Source: Epiperipatus broadwayi
Taxonomy: Eukaryota; Onychophora; Udeonychophora; Euonychophora; Peripatidae
Length of the DNA stretch: 64,000 nucleotides
Assembly: GCA_028023455.1 (NCBI GenBank)
Contig: JAQFVV010012400.1
Location: forward strand, 14,701,748-14,765,747
Direction of reading: 5' to 3'
The notes under the pieces were generated by a model. That model worked only from the letters and a program-made list of their open reading frames with translations, did not search any database and was not told the DNA's origin. A program made the translations under genes and the position numbers. Every line of letters begins with the position of its first letter. Position 1 is the stretch's first letter. Positions 24,731 through 38,300 of the stretch are shown in pieces.

Positions 24731-27700
24731 CTAAAATTTAGAAAGAAAAAAAAACATAATTAAAAAAAAAAATCAAATAAATATAAGAAAGGGGAAAAAA
24801 CAATATTCAGCAAATTTTAAATTATCTATTTAACTAATTTTATCTTTGTACCTTTGCTACTTTAATGATTAATCTCTTGCTTATTTCTTCATATATTATT
24901 GAATATCTCCTTTTTAAAGTCCATTTAAAAGATTCCATATTTTTTCTATATTTTCCACAATTTTCTCCAATATACATTTCATATTTATTCATCTTATGTC
25001 TTTTAATTAATGTCCACAATAATAACTTTTTAACTCAGTCTTCCCATATTTTATTCTGATAAATGATTTCCATTTTACAAATAAAAGATCCTAAAACTTT
25101 TTACTTTGAAAAATCTTACAGCTTAATAATTAGTGTATCCATCTGTCACTCCTATGTTTGTGGCTTGAGTTTGGACCAAGTGACATTTAGAATTTTTTTT
25201 TCAATCACGTGCAGACTTAGAACTTTTCTTTTAGATAGAAACTTTAGCCAGCCAAATCAGTCATCTAGAAATGATCAAGAAATGAGAAGTTAGCTACACC
25301 AGGGGTCCCCAACCTTTTTGCACTTAAGAGCACATTCTATAATACCGGCCACGTGGCGGGCACCATTTATTTTTTAAATGTAAATTTATAGTTGGATATT
25401 GCTAATAATACACATAATGTACAAAAAAATATTTATTTCAAAATTAAAATTTTAACATATAATTAACGTTTATATTTTTACGCTGTAAAAGTATAGTACG
25501 TCCTACAATTTGATTACAATGTAATACAATAATTTATAAGAAATCTTAAAAATTAAATTTATTTGTATTAGATAAATAATTTTTTATCATGTTCGGATAG
25601 CGGCGGGCACACATAAAAAGGTCAGCGGGCACCATGGTGCCCGCAGGCATAGGGTTGGGGACCCCTGAGCTACACTGACTAGAGGATAAAAATCCTAAAT
25701 TAATCTAATTTGGTCAGATAAATGCCAATGTGTTGGTTGTAAAAATGAAAAATAAAAATGATAAAGTGTCATAATTCTATAGATATCAAAGGTCCATAAT
25801 TTACTTTTTCTTTAATAAAAGGTAATTATGTTGACAATGAAATTCTTCTTATAATTACTATTGCTATGCCCCATTAGCAATTAACTAAATAGCTTAAAGA
25901 CTTAACAGAACTAATCTCTGTTAATGTTGAACTACACAACCGTTTTTCTGTTTGTTTATTTAAATATTAAAAATTAAGAGAAACTATTTAGTGACAAACC
26001 ATCACTCAGTCAAATATATTAATAATAAACAACAACAAACTCAGAATTATAGTTTATTATATAGCATATTAATCCAATGGAGAATAGCATATGGCAAAAA
26101 AGTTATTTCTAACATTATTCATAACAAATTAAAAAAAAAACATTCTGCAATGATTAAATAATATAAAATATTAAATTTATAAAAAAAAATTAGATGAAGA
26201 CTAATAGCTGGATCATCAATGGATTATGCTCATAAAGTTTTCTTAACTTGCAATCATTTTCATTTTATACTTTCAAAAAAATATATGCAATGTGAAACTA
26301 ATCACTCTTTCAACATTAACATAAGTCTAAAATCAACATGAAGATATATAGATAGACTGACAAAAACTTATATAAAATGCAATAAAAGTAATACATTCTA
26401 TCAATATCATTCCAAGAATTATATCATTTAAAATCTAGAATTACACAAATTAAATATAGTGATCACTTCATGTCTCAGATTTTTTTGCATTAAGATGAAC
26501 AACAGTCTATAAGTTAACCCAAAGTTCCAATAATTAAAGCAGATATAATATTTAAAATATCAGTAATAGGCATTGAGATACTGCATCTTCTAGAAAACAT
26601 GTTTAGAGTAATGATGAAATAGTATATCAAAAAAAAAACAATCTTAAATGGCAAATTATGAGCAGTGATTTTTAGAGATAGCATCTGCAAATATTATATT
26701 TAAATAATAAATAATTTGCTAGCTATAATAAAAAATATAACCCAAATTTAATATGGTTGCAACAATATATAATACTATTAATTGGGTTCAGTGCTTTTAA
26801 GAATTTTGATAAACTTTCAGAAACAACAAATGTTCAAAATGAGGAGTTGATTATTCGATAAAAATTTAAATTATATATATAATAAGCAGATATGAAATTA
26901 CTGGTTTAAATTAAATTGGTATTACATTAATTGCAGGCAATTGAATCAATAATAAAAAGTTTACAGTTATAATACGGATATGGACAATTTCTCGATGAAA
27001 AATTATGCACATACAGTAATAATTACTATGAAGTTATGAAATAAAACCATACAAAAATTATTTATATGAGTAATCTGCTTGAATATAAGTATATAAGACA
27101 AAAGACATTAAATATAATTTATTGACGTTAAACACCAACAGGACAGGTAATGAGTCTAAATTGTCTAGTAAAAAAAAAAAAAAAATGAAAGTGATAATAT
27201 TAAAAAAAAATATTAATTACTTTAATTTATTAAATTTATTAGATAAATTAAATTTACACATCAATATTTCAATAAATTTTTGCAACTACTTTGAAAAGCA
27301 TACAATAAAAGTAGATCAATATTATTAAGAAGCAAAGTGCTACAGGCTAAACAATAACATTTTATCATTGATGATATAATTCATTATGGAATCTCAATTT
27401 TAGAATTACAGCCTAAACTTTAAGGAGCTTTGATGTCACAAAACTCTGATGTTAAACCAGAAAAATAAAATTAACTAAAAATAAATAAACAAAAACTCAA
27501 CTAGGTTCAGTCAAATTTCACTATAAATAATTTAACAATAATTAGTCCAGAGTTATATTTGGGCTCTAATTCTTCTTTTAGGTTTAAACTTTTTTGGCTA
27601 TAGTGTTTTCCAGCAAAAAAATACAATAAAAAGAATATATACTTTTTTGCTAAGTTTAAACGAATCATAAAGATATTTTTATCAGAGTATGGAATAGTTA

Positions 27701-30415
27701 AGAATAATTTTTTTAAGGCACTTAATTAAGAAACACACAACTTGCATTAACGTTTTAATTACATATGTATTTGAAATAATTAGCACTAATGTTTATATTA
27801 AGATATCTAAGTCAACAATTAATAATTATTCTTTAAATATTATATTATCAATATTTCTTTGATTCCAAAATGTATTTTAGTTCAATATTAACGATGAAAT
27901 ATATAATAAACAAAAATCAAAGCATAACTTCTCCAAATAAAAACAAAAGGTCAAGACAATAGAAAAATTTGACAAATATTTCATTTAAATATATATACAT
28001 ATTAAAACTTAAATGGTAATAGCTAACTGATCATTATATGTAAATCACATAACCACAACTCTCATGGTTAAATAAACCAATACAACAACACTAATCTGTT
28101 ATCAAAGTAACACTGAAAATGTAATAAAAGGATTGCCTTGACAACAAACTGTTGATATTCTATTAGTTTATTTAATTATGAAGGCTATAGTCATGTGATA
28201 TATATATATGTAATTGAAATGAAAGTAACTATCTCCTACTGAGTTATGCGAATGTCAAGTCAAAAAACTATGGATAGACAGAATGATACTATCTATCTTT
28301 CATCTCTGTTGTCATATAAGCTTATTTTTTTGCTGTAGTTTTAAATAAGAGAGTATATTCTGTTTATTATTTTAATTCATGTGCAGAATAAATAATCTGA
28401 AATCACTATTGAAATATTCAGAGGATCAAGGCAGAACCATGGTTTTAACAACTTCTAAATATCAAATGAAAATTCACTTTAAAAAAATATAATAATAAAT
28501 ACTTTTAACTATATGTAATCAAAACAGAAATAACTGTACTCCCCCCCCCCCATTGAAACAGAATTCATTTCTTGTTTAAAATTATAATAACAGAGCTAAA
28601 AAATAGATGGTATCATTCTGTCTTCATAATTTGATAACTTAATGTTTACATAATTCAATGGGAGATACAGTTACTTTGTTTCAATTATATATAATTAAAT
28701 TTATGATTATTTATTATTATACTTATACATATGTGCAACTGATTATAGTTTAATAAGAGAACTTACTAATAATTGAAAGAAGATCCTTTGATTCCACAAT
28801 GACATTAAAAGAATCACATCTGTTACTAGCTTGTGGATGTTCAAATGTAAACTAACATGGATGGTCTGCTTACTAAGCAGATACAGTGAGTTTATTATTT
28901 TTCAACTCTAAATTTGGATCCAAAAAACCATAATGATGTTCTTCCTTGCTAAGATTTCGTTGAAAGCAGAATGGTGTATGTGAATGAATATATGATTAAT
29001 ATTATTTGTAATGAATAGTACAGTATTTAAGATGCTCTGGATTGATTATATGATTATCATGAGTTATATGATCTTGGCTATATTCTGCTAAAGGTCAAAG
29101 CAGAGTGATTATTAAATAATACATACCAATACTTTTCCTACATCAATATCTTTGTCAAATCAATTTCATACAAGTACAAAAAGAACAACAATAATAAAAA
29201 TATAATAATGATGTAAATGTGCAATATAACAGTTCAAATACAGAAATTTGGTTTTATTTTTTTTAAAGAATGATTTAATTTAAAAATTGCACAAACATAA
29301 AGAAGCAAAAATTGTGTTTCTGGCAATATTTTTCTTAATTTTAGAATATTTAGATTTTGCACTGATTCTTTGTCATATTTAGGAGTCTGGTATTGGATTT
29401 AAAAATGTTTCAATTTATTTTCATTTGTGATATTTTTTAAAAAAAAAAAGAAGAGAGAAATGAATGTTCACATATATGACAAATCTTATACATAGAAAAA
29501 TATATGCATGTATACCGATGGTAGACTGATATTATTTGTAGAAAAAAAAATAGGATGTTCATAATAAGATAACATAGTTTGTTAATCACATTAGTTAAAA
29601 AGATCTCATTTTTCGTTCGTAACAATTAGTTAGAACTATTTCAGCTTGATTAAAATTATATAGATTATTATATATTTACCACAGTTTGAAATTCATATTA
29701 AAAATGTCAAAGAATACAAATTCTTCCTGAACGGATAAGCCAGTGCATATGCTAGTAATATCTTTGCCATACTTTTTAGATAACAGAATTTTCTTCAAAA
29801 GTTAGTAAAATTTGATTAAAATATATATATTTTCTTTAAATAAAACTTATCTAATGAAGCACTCCTGACATCTGTTGTAATAAAAAAAAAAAGTTTTTAT
29901 TAATATTAAACAAATTGCATAATTAAATTAGCATTATTGAAAAAGAGAGAAAAAAGGGACTTTTACATTTAAAAAAAAGTATATCTGGTTATCTTGAAAA
30001 GACTACAATAATGATATCTAACCTCAAAATTTACATAAATAAATATAATCAATTTATTTTACAAGATATCTGATAAAAGACAGTTTTGAAAACAATCTTT
30101 CATGTGCCATTGAGATAGTTTCTTGACTACTAAGTTCTTATTATCTCAAAATATAACCTAAAACACATGGTCTGAAAAGGAATACAGTAAATAAAACTGA
30201 ATTAATAGAGTAAAGAAAGACGAAGAAAACTTAATAAAAGATCGAACTTTCATTAACTTGACACAGAGGCAAGTATATTAGCAAACAATTGAAATACTCT
30301 TTATTTTATCAATTTTTTAAATTAAATTGTATGTACATACACATTTAAACACAAATACATAAAATATTTAAAAATAACTTAAAAGTAATCTAATTAAATA
30401 TTTTTTTTTTACTAC
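24731..30415 (-). other. Intron between host exons three and four
   Basis: 5.7 kb. It contains a hAT MITE at 25300-25667. The rest (25676-30415) is AT-rich DNA in which I see only short TA runs, an A13 tract near 27171 and a C10 tract near 28542. Confidence 0.55.
25300..25667. mobile_element. hAT-type MITE, 368 bp, with perfect 8-bp target duplication
   Basis: The termini are CAGGGGTCCCCAACC and GGTTGGGGACCCCTG, a perfect 15-bp inverted repeat typical of the widespread animal hAT ends. AGCTACAC flanks it on both sides (25292-25299 and 25668-25675). The ends also hold inverted GGCGGGCACCAT-type sub-terminal repeats. The centre is AT-rich and non-coding, so the element must be moved by a transposase supplied in trans. 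The hAT at 811-3716 has different termini and is not its obvious partner. Confidence 0.93.
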
Positions 30416-30527
30416 CTCGAGGAAAATCCTCTGGATGGACCAACTCTTTGAAAAATTCATGGGAGTATCTCATTTGATCTACTTCTGTAATATCATCTTT
30501 GAACCAAAAACGTAATTGCCGACTCTC
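30416..30527 (-). CDS. Host gene internal exon (third in this window)
   Basis: A 112-nt exon with a strong pyrimidine tract and acceptor TTTTTCCAG, and donor GTAGTA. It starts in phase 0 and encodes ESRQLRFWFKDDITEVDQMR followed by YSHEFFKELVHPEDFPR. It ends with a G that completes an Asp codon with exon 24605-24730. The run of aromatic and acidic residues without low complexity is clearly protein-like. I could not assign a domain family. Confidence 0.8.
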
Positions 30528-30768
30528 CTGGAAAAAAAAGAAAAAATATTAGATGCTACTAATATATATGATATTCTTAATATATATTATTTCTAATATA
30601 CTTTACTTTAAAATATTACCAAGGACGGCACTGTATGTAAAAATTAATCATATACATACTTCTGTCTCCACAATATATATACGAGGAAAAAAAAATAGGA
30701 CACTTTTACTAAAAAAAATTTACAATTTTAAATCTTTAATATAAGTTTTATTCATATTAGTGAATATT

Positions 30769-32800
30769 CATCATCATCATCAGCCACTATCAATCCACTG
30801 CAGGATGAAGGTATCTCCAAGTTCAATCCATCTTCTCCAATCTTTAGCTTCTCTTCTCCACATCACTCCTGCACACTTTATTATTTCACCCATCCATCTC
30901 ACATGTGGTCTCTTTCTGGGTCTTTTACAATCTCTTGGAATCCAGTTTAAGATTTCAATTTCCCATTTATTATCATCTCTTCTAGCAATACATCCAGCCC
31001 AATTCCATTTCAGTCTTTTAATTTTTTCAATGAGGTCAATAACACCTGTTTGTTCTCTTACCCCTATATTGCGTTTTCGATCTCTTCTTGTTACTCACAA
31101 CACGCATCTCTCCATACTTCTTTGAGTGGTCTGAAGTTTCTGGATTGCTTTTCTATTAAGTGTCCAAGTCTCAGATCCATAAGTGAGAACTGGTAAAACA
31201 CATTTATTAAAAATCTTCGTTTTCAAACACATAGGCACTTTTAATATCAAGTTATTTTTACCAAAAGCACTCCAAACAAGTTTAATTCTATGATTAATTT
31301 CATCCATTATGTTTCCATCTGTATTAATAATCTGACCAAGGTATTTGTAACTGTTAACTTCTTCTAACTCATCATAATCAATCTTTATTTTCATATTTTG
31401 AGAAAATCCATTGAACATTACTTTAGTCTTTTTAACATTTATCTTTAGTTTTATTTTCATCTGATAACTCTTGCAATATTTCCTGCAGCTCTAAAGCATT
31501 ATTTGCAAAAACAACTATATCATTTCACTCCTTTAGCTTCCCATTTTAATCCACAAAATATTTCTTGCAGCACTGCTGTAAAAAGTTTTGAAGATATGAA
31601 GTCACCCTGTCTTATACCCTTCTTAATGTTGACTTTCCCAGTATCATTATGTAATCTAATTGTTGCTATTGCATTTTTATAAATATTCTTTAAAATATGA
31701 CAATATCCTGGATCTATACATTGATGATCCAATGCTTTAATCACTGAAGAAATGTTTATAGAATCAAATGCCTTTTCATAATCTACAAATCCAAAGCATA
31801 ATGGCAACTCATATTCATTTGTCTTTTCTATAACTTCTCTCAATATCTGGATATGATCTGCTGTACTAAAACCACTTTTAAATCCAGCTTGTTTTCTTGG
31901 TTGGTGGAAATCCAATGTTCTCTATAGACGAGTTGTAATTATCTTGGTAAAAATTTTGTATAAAACTGATAAAAGGCTGATAGGTCTGTAATTTCTAATA
32001 TCTTCTTTATCACCTTTTTTAAATATTAATACTGCATTCTCTCAACCATCTGGTACATCTTTATATCTAGACATTCGTTATATAACTTTGCTAAAAAAAA
32101 TTCTATTTCTTCACCTGCTTCTTCCTTTCTTCATAAATTTAATTGTATGTCTCACTTCTTCATTTAAAATTCTGGGCAATTCTGAAGATGTAATAGATAT
32201 AGGAGGTACTTGTTCTTTATTATTATATAATTCTTGATAGAAGTCTTCTACCCATTTCATGATGCTATCTCTCTTTTTAGTAATAATTCTATCTTTTTTT
32301 CTTATTTCAGATATAAATTTCCTACCATTACCAAAATGTTGTTTTACACTCTTGAGACTTTTATTCTCTTCTACAGCTTTCCTTGCTAGTTCATAGTTAT
32401 ACTTTCTTATATCATTTTCAATTCTTTTCTGCACCATTTTACAAAATTCGAGATATTCAATCCTTTTTAATGCATCATTTTTGTATATCTTCATATTCCT
32501 TTTTTTCTTCATAAATTCTCTAATCTCAGTGGAAATTTTATTGGTCAATTGCTGCTTTTTTTCTACCAGCTATTTTTGTTGCAGTTTGTAAAAGCGTATC
32601 AGTTATTTTCATATTAATTTCATTCAAATCTGAATAATGTTCAAAATCTACTAATTCTTGAAACTGATTTGTAAGTTCTAATTTAAATTCGTTAGAATGT
32701 TTCTGAAGATTAGGTATATCAACTGTAAATATTGTTTTTCTTAATAATTTTTGTCTCTTTAGTTTTGCATTAACATGTATCTTACATCTTACTAATCAAT
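30769..32800 (-). mobile_element. 5'-truncated RTE-clade LINE, decayed
   Basis: The minus strand carries the RT and C-terminal part of an RTE-type non-LTR retrotransposon and lacks the endonuclease. In order: an N-terminal RT flank (32548-32111), the RT with motif FVDYEKAFDSI (catalytic Asp) and GIRQGD (31915-31520), then the thumb/C-terminal part with NVKKTKVM, YKYLGQIIN and LPVLTYGSETWTL (31460-31095). The frame continues past a break to about 30800. The element ends in a short (TGATGA)n tail at 30769-30782, a typical RTE 3' end. The catalytic Y/F-A-D-D segment between GVK and DIVVFA is deleted near 31525, so the copy is dead. It runs in the same direction as the host gene. No target duplication was identified. 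Confidence 0.85.
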
Positions 32801-33557
32801 ATTTAAAGTGCTAATCTTATAACAGCAACTTATATACTAATAACTAATTTCATATTTTAATTTCAAATTATATATTTTTATAATATTTATTAATTTGTCC
32901 CAAATCTTCCTAATACTAAAGTGTGATAATGTAATGGGAAACAGCATTGCATAGGCTAGCCTTAAACATGCCAGAAAAGCTATTCATAAAATGTTATAAC
33001 TCATTTATCTTAGATACACAAATCTTAAATCTTTTTCCAAGTTACTTATCACTTATATTCAAAAGGAATCCTATTTCAATAATTGCAATGTAACTGCTTA
33101 CTTTTTGAAGCTGGGTGAATGTTAAAACTTTAAATATTACTTAAGATCTTTCTTTTCTAATTAATATATAGATTTAACTATAGGATATAATTATGCACTG
33201 CATAATATATATAAACTATAAAAAGTTAATGATGTAAAGAGTGGATCTTCTTAAATTCAGTCTTCGTTTCAAACTATGTATTGCACATTCAAATATTATC
33301 TACATATTTTTTATTCTATTAAGTATCTACAGATCATTAATATTACACTACTAACTCTAACAATATGAACTTTACTAAATTCAATGCTTATTTTTTTAAA
33401 AAGTTTTTTTTATAAAAACCACTGATCAAATTCTCTTATTAACAAAAAAGAGAGTTTTCTCTCTCTAATAATAGATTTTCTACAATCATAGGACCATTTT
33501 TGAGTGACTAATGAATTAGTGCTGATGTGAGAGAGGATATTATTTGCATTGTATTTT

Positions 33558-33870
33558 GTTGGACTACTTACATCATCTGAGTATAAAATGTCTTTAGAAA
33601 AATTTAACTTTATTTAAATATTCAAAATACATTCAACTATTAATAATACTACTACACATGTCTGTGTGCTATTAGTCCATCATATAAATACTACTAAAAC
33701 ACTATCATCACAAATCTTAACAGTTGAATGTATTTGGAATATTTAAATAAAGTTCAATTTTTTCTAAAAACATTCAATACTCATATTAGATGATGGAAGT
33801 ACATCAACATATAAATATAACTAAAACACCATTATCATAAACCTTCAATAAAATATTACTTGCATGTTTA
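33558..33870. mobile_element. Foldback repeat family copy
   Basis: The left arm starts TTGGACTACTTACATCATCTGA. The right arm contains its inverse, TAGATGATGGAAGTACATCAA, and inner arms with GTTGAATGTATTTGGAATAT. A further ACTAAAACACCATTATCATA (about 33825) mirrors the outer part of the copy at 57203. The central loop has a second ACTAAAACACTATCATCACA unit. The termini are approximate. Confidence 0.65.
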
Positions 33871-33979
33871 TTAAAATGGTTTGAAATTTTGGTTTGTAAA
33901 TTATTTTTATGATAAGCATGCTCAAAATTTATGACTAAGCATATTTTATAGACACGTAAAAAACAATGAAATTATTTAT

Positions 33980-34910
33980 TTGGGAAAACTAGCAAAAGGA
34001 ATTAAAATACCTCAACCTCCAGGTTCAAAGAAAGAAGCTCCATTTAAACTACATAATGTGTATTTAACCCCTAGAAATAAAAGATTCATGCATCCTAAAT
34101 CCATCTCCTCCAAGTCTCACAAATACACCAGTTTATCATCTTTCCTTTACAGAAAATATTTATGCAAGCACAAAGCCACCCACAAAGCCAATATTGAACA
34201 ATGCTTAAACAAACTAAGCAGGATAGGCTTCAAATATATAGATCTCACAAGGAGAATCAACAAATTCTACAAAAAATAAGAACAAACCTGCCCAAAGATG
34301 ACAACCTTTGGATACTGATCCCATACATACCACATATAACCAAAAATTTAACTAAAATCTACTCACAAATTCACTGAGCAATCTATCAAACTTCTCCCAC
34401 AATAAACAGATTCATATACAATTCTAAAGATAGATTCCATAATGAACAAATTCCACAAACTGAATATAAAATTGTATGCCTCCAAGAATAATGTAGTGCT
34501 ATCTATCATGGTGAATCACATGCATGTCTCTCTACAAGTATCTCTCAACACAAATACTTCTATAAAAGAGCCACAAACAATCCTGAATACAAGTCTATTT
34601 TTCCTCGATCACCAAAAATATAATGGGTCACACATTTGAACCCATAGCTGCCAACATAGCATGTACTGAGTGAAATGACACAAAGCAAAAAATTAAATAG
34701 GCATGGCATATAGCCAACAACCCTATGCCAAGAATAGGAAGGAATTCTACTCCCCCTTGTTGAAGAAATGGGCCTTATAATTTACATACATTTACATAAA
34801 CTCACCATATATATATATATGCACCTACTTATGAAAATTTCAATCTATGAATATGAGGTTATACATAGTCCTTGAAAGCACTAAGCTTCAGTTAATATGC
34901 AGTTATTAAT
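33980..34910 (+). pseudogene. Penelope-like element, 5'-truncated 3' fragment
   Basis: 33980-34279 encodes 99 residues (for example CLNKLSRIGFKYIDLTRRIN) that align with residues about 520-580 of the intact element at 58009 (LLQAGYKLHTINNKIKQFH). Downstream in shifting frames are a GIY-YIG relic (CSAIYHGESHA near 34490) and GHTFEPIAANIACTE (near 34630), equivalent to GHLFEPSHPKIVCIE in the intact copy. The 3' UTR keeps the TATGAATATGAGG...TTGAAAGCACTAAGC motif (34846-34885). It is 5'-truncated and non-functional. Confidence 0.75.
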
Positions 34911-36168
34911 AGCTTTTCTTACAATCATGTCTAAGTTCATATATTTATAGACTTTTTTTATATAAATAATTATATCTAACTATTAATTTATTATATAAAA
35001 AAAAATCCTGCTATTTGTATATGATGAATTTCCTATATCATTTATCTCAAAAAATGTTCAGACTTAATGAAAATTTATAAAAAGCTTAGAACAAGATTAA
35101 GTAAATTTAAAGAAATAATTATATTTTTAAATAATAAAAATTTAAAGAGAGAGAAAAGATATGAATGTTACTATTTTTTTTTTGTAATAAAATAAAAATA
35201 TTAATTCAAATCAAAAAAATTATTAATGGATATTAAATATATTATACTTTCATGCATTTATTTAACACAATGGTAGAAATTCTGATATGCATAATTTGAT
35301 TTTTTTTATAAATGCAAAATATAAAACATGAACTATTCATTGTTTATTGCTTTAGTTGCTAAATATATAATTTTTATGCATTTACTTAATACAGTTATTA
35401 TAAAAATATTTATATTTATTTCTTATTTGATCATTAGTATGAACCAATGACTTCATCTAATGGATAATTATATACTACAGTATGTCTTAAGCTTTGCTTA
35501 CTTTCTTCATTTCATGTTTCATTGCACCAATAATATTACATTGCTTTTTTAGTTATATCAATTGATGATAAACTGAACATTGCCTAAACATTACATATTT
35601 TAAAACAAAAGATATATTTTAATTATTTCAATTAATTTTATTCATGATATATTAAAGAAACTTTTAGTTTGATAAAAAAAAAAAAAAAATCAAGCTTAAA
35701 AAATCAATATTTATTTGTCTAAATTTAAGTTTTAAATTTTCATACATATTCATACTTAAACCCAAATATACATAAAGATTTTAACATACAAAAAAAAAAA
35801 GCTACATTTGTTCATATATATAAAGATTATTTATGATATAGTAATAATAAATTATTTTTTTCTTTCCATTCCAAAATAAAAGTAGAATACTATAATAAAA
35901 CATGTTATATTGACAAATGTGACAAATTATAATGATGAATTAATCAGGAATTTTTTTTACTGATTATGAGAGAACGAGTTTTCTTGCCCAAAGTGTAATA
36001 ACTAGATTTCAAAGCTTCTTAAATATTGAATAATTAATACATTGTGTTATTTATAATAATTTCTCAAAAATATACAATGTTAATTATTTTTCTCATTAAT
36101 CTTATAAAAGTTTTAATATCTTAATGTTTTATATACAGATATGAAAATAATACTAGAATAATATATAT

Positions 36169-36270
36169 ATTTTTAAGTGTCATAGCATCGGCCGGGATGC
36201 GAACCCGCAACCCGGGCAACTGCCTGCAAGTGCAAAGCAGTCGCGCTGACCTCTCGACCACCAATGCAGG
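36169..36270 (-). mobile_element. tRNA-derived SINE with 17-bp target duplication
   Basis: The minus strand starts at the tRNA-like head GGTGGTCGAGAGGTCAGCGC (A-box region) and contains the B-box GGTTCGCATCC. It then ends with GATGCTATGACACTTAAAAA. It is flanked by perfect direct repeats ACTAGAATAATATATAT (36152-36168 and 36271-36287). The head resembles a tRNA that has lost its fold. This is not a functional tRNA gene, because it continues into a SINE tail and inserted with a target duplication. A sister copy is at 56093-56197. Confidence 0.9.
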
Positions 36271-37139
36271 ACTAGAATAATATATATGTATATTTTGTTA
36301 TATACAATAATGTATATAAATTAATTGTCACGACTTTTCTCTCTTAGCTTGTTTTCCATGCATTATATTTTTTTTTTTACCCAGAGCCTTCAGTAAGCAT
36401 TGGATACAAAACAACATGAATATTAATACTTGGAGATCATTATCATTGTTTCTAGATATTACTACTGGACAAAGAACTGCATTCATATAGTAATCAATCA
36501 GTAGGCATGGATTACATCACTTTTATGCCCAATAAGCGCTAAAACCTCATAGTACAATAATGTTAGTAAATTTGATTCAAGCAATTATTATTTAATAGAT
36601 TAAATAATTATTATAGTTTTTTACATTAGAAGATGGGGGCCTTGCTGTGAACTATTTATAAGAAGTTTTAACTTTTATTTATATTTAAATGAGAGAAAAG
36701 ATAAAAAAATTTCTTTTGAACATTTTTCACAATTTCAAATTTAGCCTATAATAACAGATAATTCAGATATATTAACTGAAGATTATGATTTAGCTTTTAT
36801 ATCTTATGTCAGAAATGAATTTACATAACTACATAATTGTTCTGTATTGGTTAATCCTCAACTTCCTTTTTAATATAATTTTATTTCTACTTTTTATGAT
36901 ATCAAAATTCAAATAATCTTGTCATTTTTCAATATTATTGTATTCAATATAAAACTTTCAATTATGGATTAATATTTTATTTGATGAATATAATTTTAAT
37001 ATGCATATTTAAACAAATTATTTTTGTAATGAAAAAACAAAATGATAACCAGTAGCTACATCTCTCTAAATTACAACCTACATCATCAAAGGATATTCAT
37101 ATAAAATTATTTGTATGCATTACCCTTCAAAATGTTAAT

Positions 37140-37790
37140 CCAAGTCTAACCAATATACTTAGGTTTTCTCATTTTACTTTCATCATGTTAATGAATGCAT
37201 CTGCTATACTTACAATGCACGAGATGATTCAACATGTAAAAGATATTAAATTATATTTTATTGTTACTCATTTAGATTTCTCCACACATTTGATACTGTA
37301 AAGATGTAAGTATTTGCTCAACTAATCTTCATATTTCTAGACATGAACCTCATTTGGTTTACAGATCAACTAACTATATATATAATCAACAGTAAATTCA
37401 TTCTGCATCAATTGAAAAATTTGAGAATCTCTCCAATAATCTAAATCATTAATAACTTATGCAAAAGTTCCCTTTTATCAACAACTTCTTTATTTGCAAT
37501 CTATCCTTGAATTATTGTTAAGAGAAATTCAAGAACTATTCCCTATCTGGCAAAAATTGTTTTTCTTGGCATATATTGATGATTTTATAATTATTACAAG
37601 AGATATTGCAAAGTTACTTCTCATAAAAGCAGTCATTAAAAATTTTTCCATGACTATTAGCTCATCTATTTTTCTTAACAAGTTTTTTGCATGGCAATTA
37701 CTTTATTGTCTAGCAAATCTCATCTGTACTTTTCAATTTATTACAAAAATTCTAAATATTCAGATATGTATTTCATAAAGTCAATTTCAG
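37140..37790 (+). pseudogene. Decayed non-LTR reverse transcriptase fragment
   Basis: 37494-37778 encodes LELLLREIQE followed by FFLAYIDDFIIITRDIAKLL, matching the RT pattern L.PLLR.I...LAYADDI.LIA of non-LTR retrotransposons (catalytic D-D kept). About 220 bp upstream another frame reads HEMIQHVKDIKLYFIVTHLD, resembling RT motif A. Stops and frameshifts separate the pieces. It may belong to an R2/R4-like clade, with low certainty. Confidence 0.45.
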
Positions 37791-38083
37791 AGTAAATAAT
37801 ATAATAAAGGATAATGTCATATCAGTAAACTCATTCAATCCTCATTCACTATACTATTAATTCAAATATTCCATATCTACTAGCATTTACTTTATTAGCA
37901 GATTACACAATTGCAGAAATAAAATATACATTTGCATACCTTGTGAGCAGACAATCACTTCTCATTTAAAATTTGAAAACATTTAAACAGAATGTTTTTG
38001 AAAGGATGTACCCAAAATACTGTACCCAATGTATCATGAGAAAATGTTAAAAGCCTTTTTAACATCAATATACAAATTATCTA

Positions 38084-38300
38084 AATATTTGAAACCAGGC
38101 ACTCTTCACAAACCTGGGAGCTTAATTGTAAGTATAGAGGATTTGAACTCAGATTTTCAAGCACCCTTCAACTATCCACACTATCTCACATGACCACATT
38201 ATTAATCTTTTCTACATGTGTGTGGTCATGTGTATCAGTTGTATGAGATAGTGTGGATAGTTGAAGGGTGCTTGAAAATCTGAGTTCAAATCCTCTATAC
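38084..38300. mobile_element. Retroposed hairpin element with two tRNA-like arms in inverted orientation
   Basis: Direct repeats ATACAAATTATCTA (38070-38083 and 38301-38314) bracket a 217-bp insert. Inside, the arm 38133-38198 is repeated in inverse complement at 38221-38299. The right copy has about 12 extra nt. Each arm, read outward from the loop, runs TGAGATAGTGTGGATAGTTG... to GAGTTCAAATCCTC, the latter a good Pol III B-box (GTTCAAATC). The structure is a head-to-head dimer of a tRNA-like unit. Confidence 0.7.

Noticed and set aside
30760-31125. 121-residue plus-strand open frame
   Set aside because: Antisense shadow of the RTE LINE 3' coding region.
36169-36270. Functional tRNA gene on the minus strand
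   Set aside because: The B-box is good, but the acceptor stem does not close, and the unit continues into a SINE tail bounded by a 17-bp target duplication.
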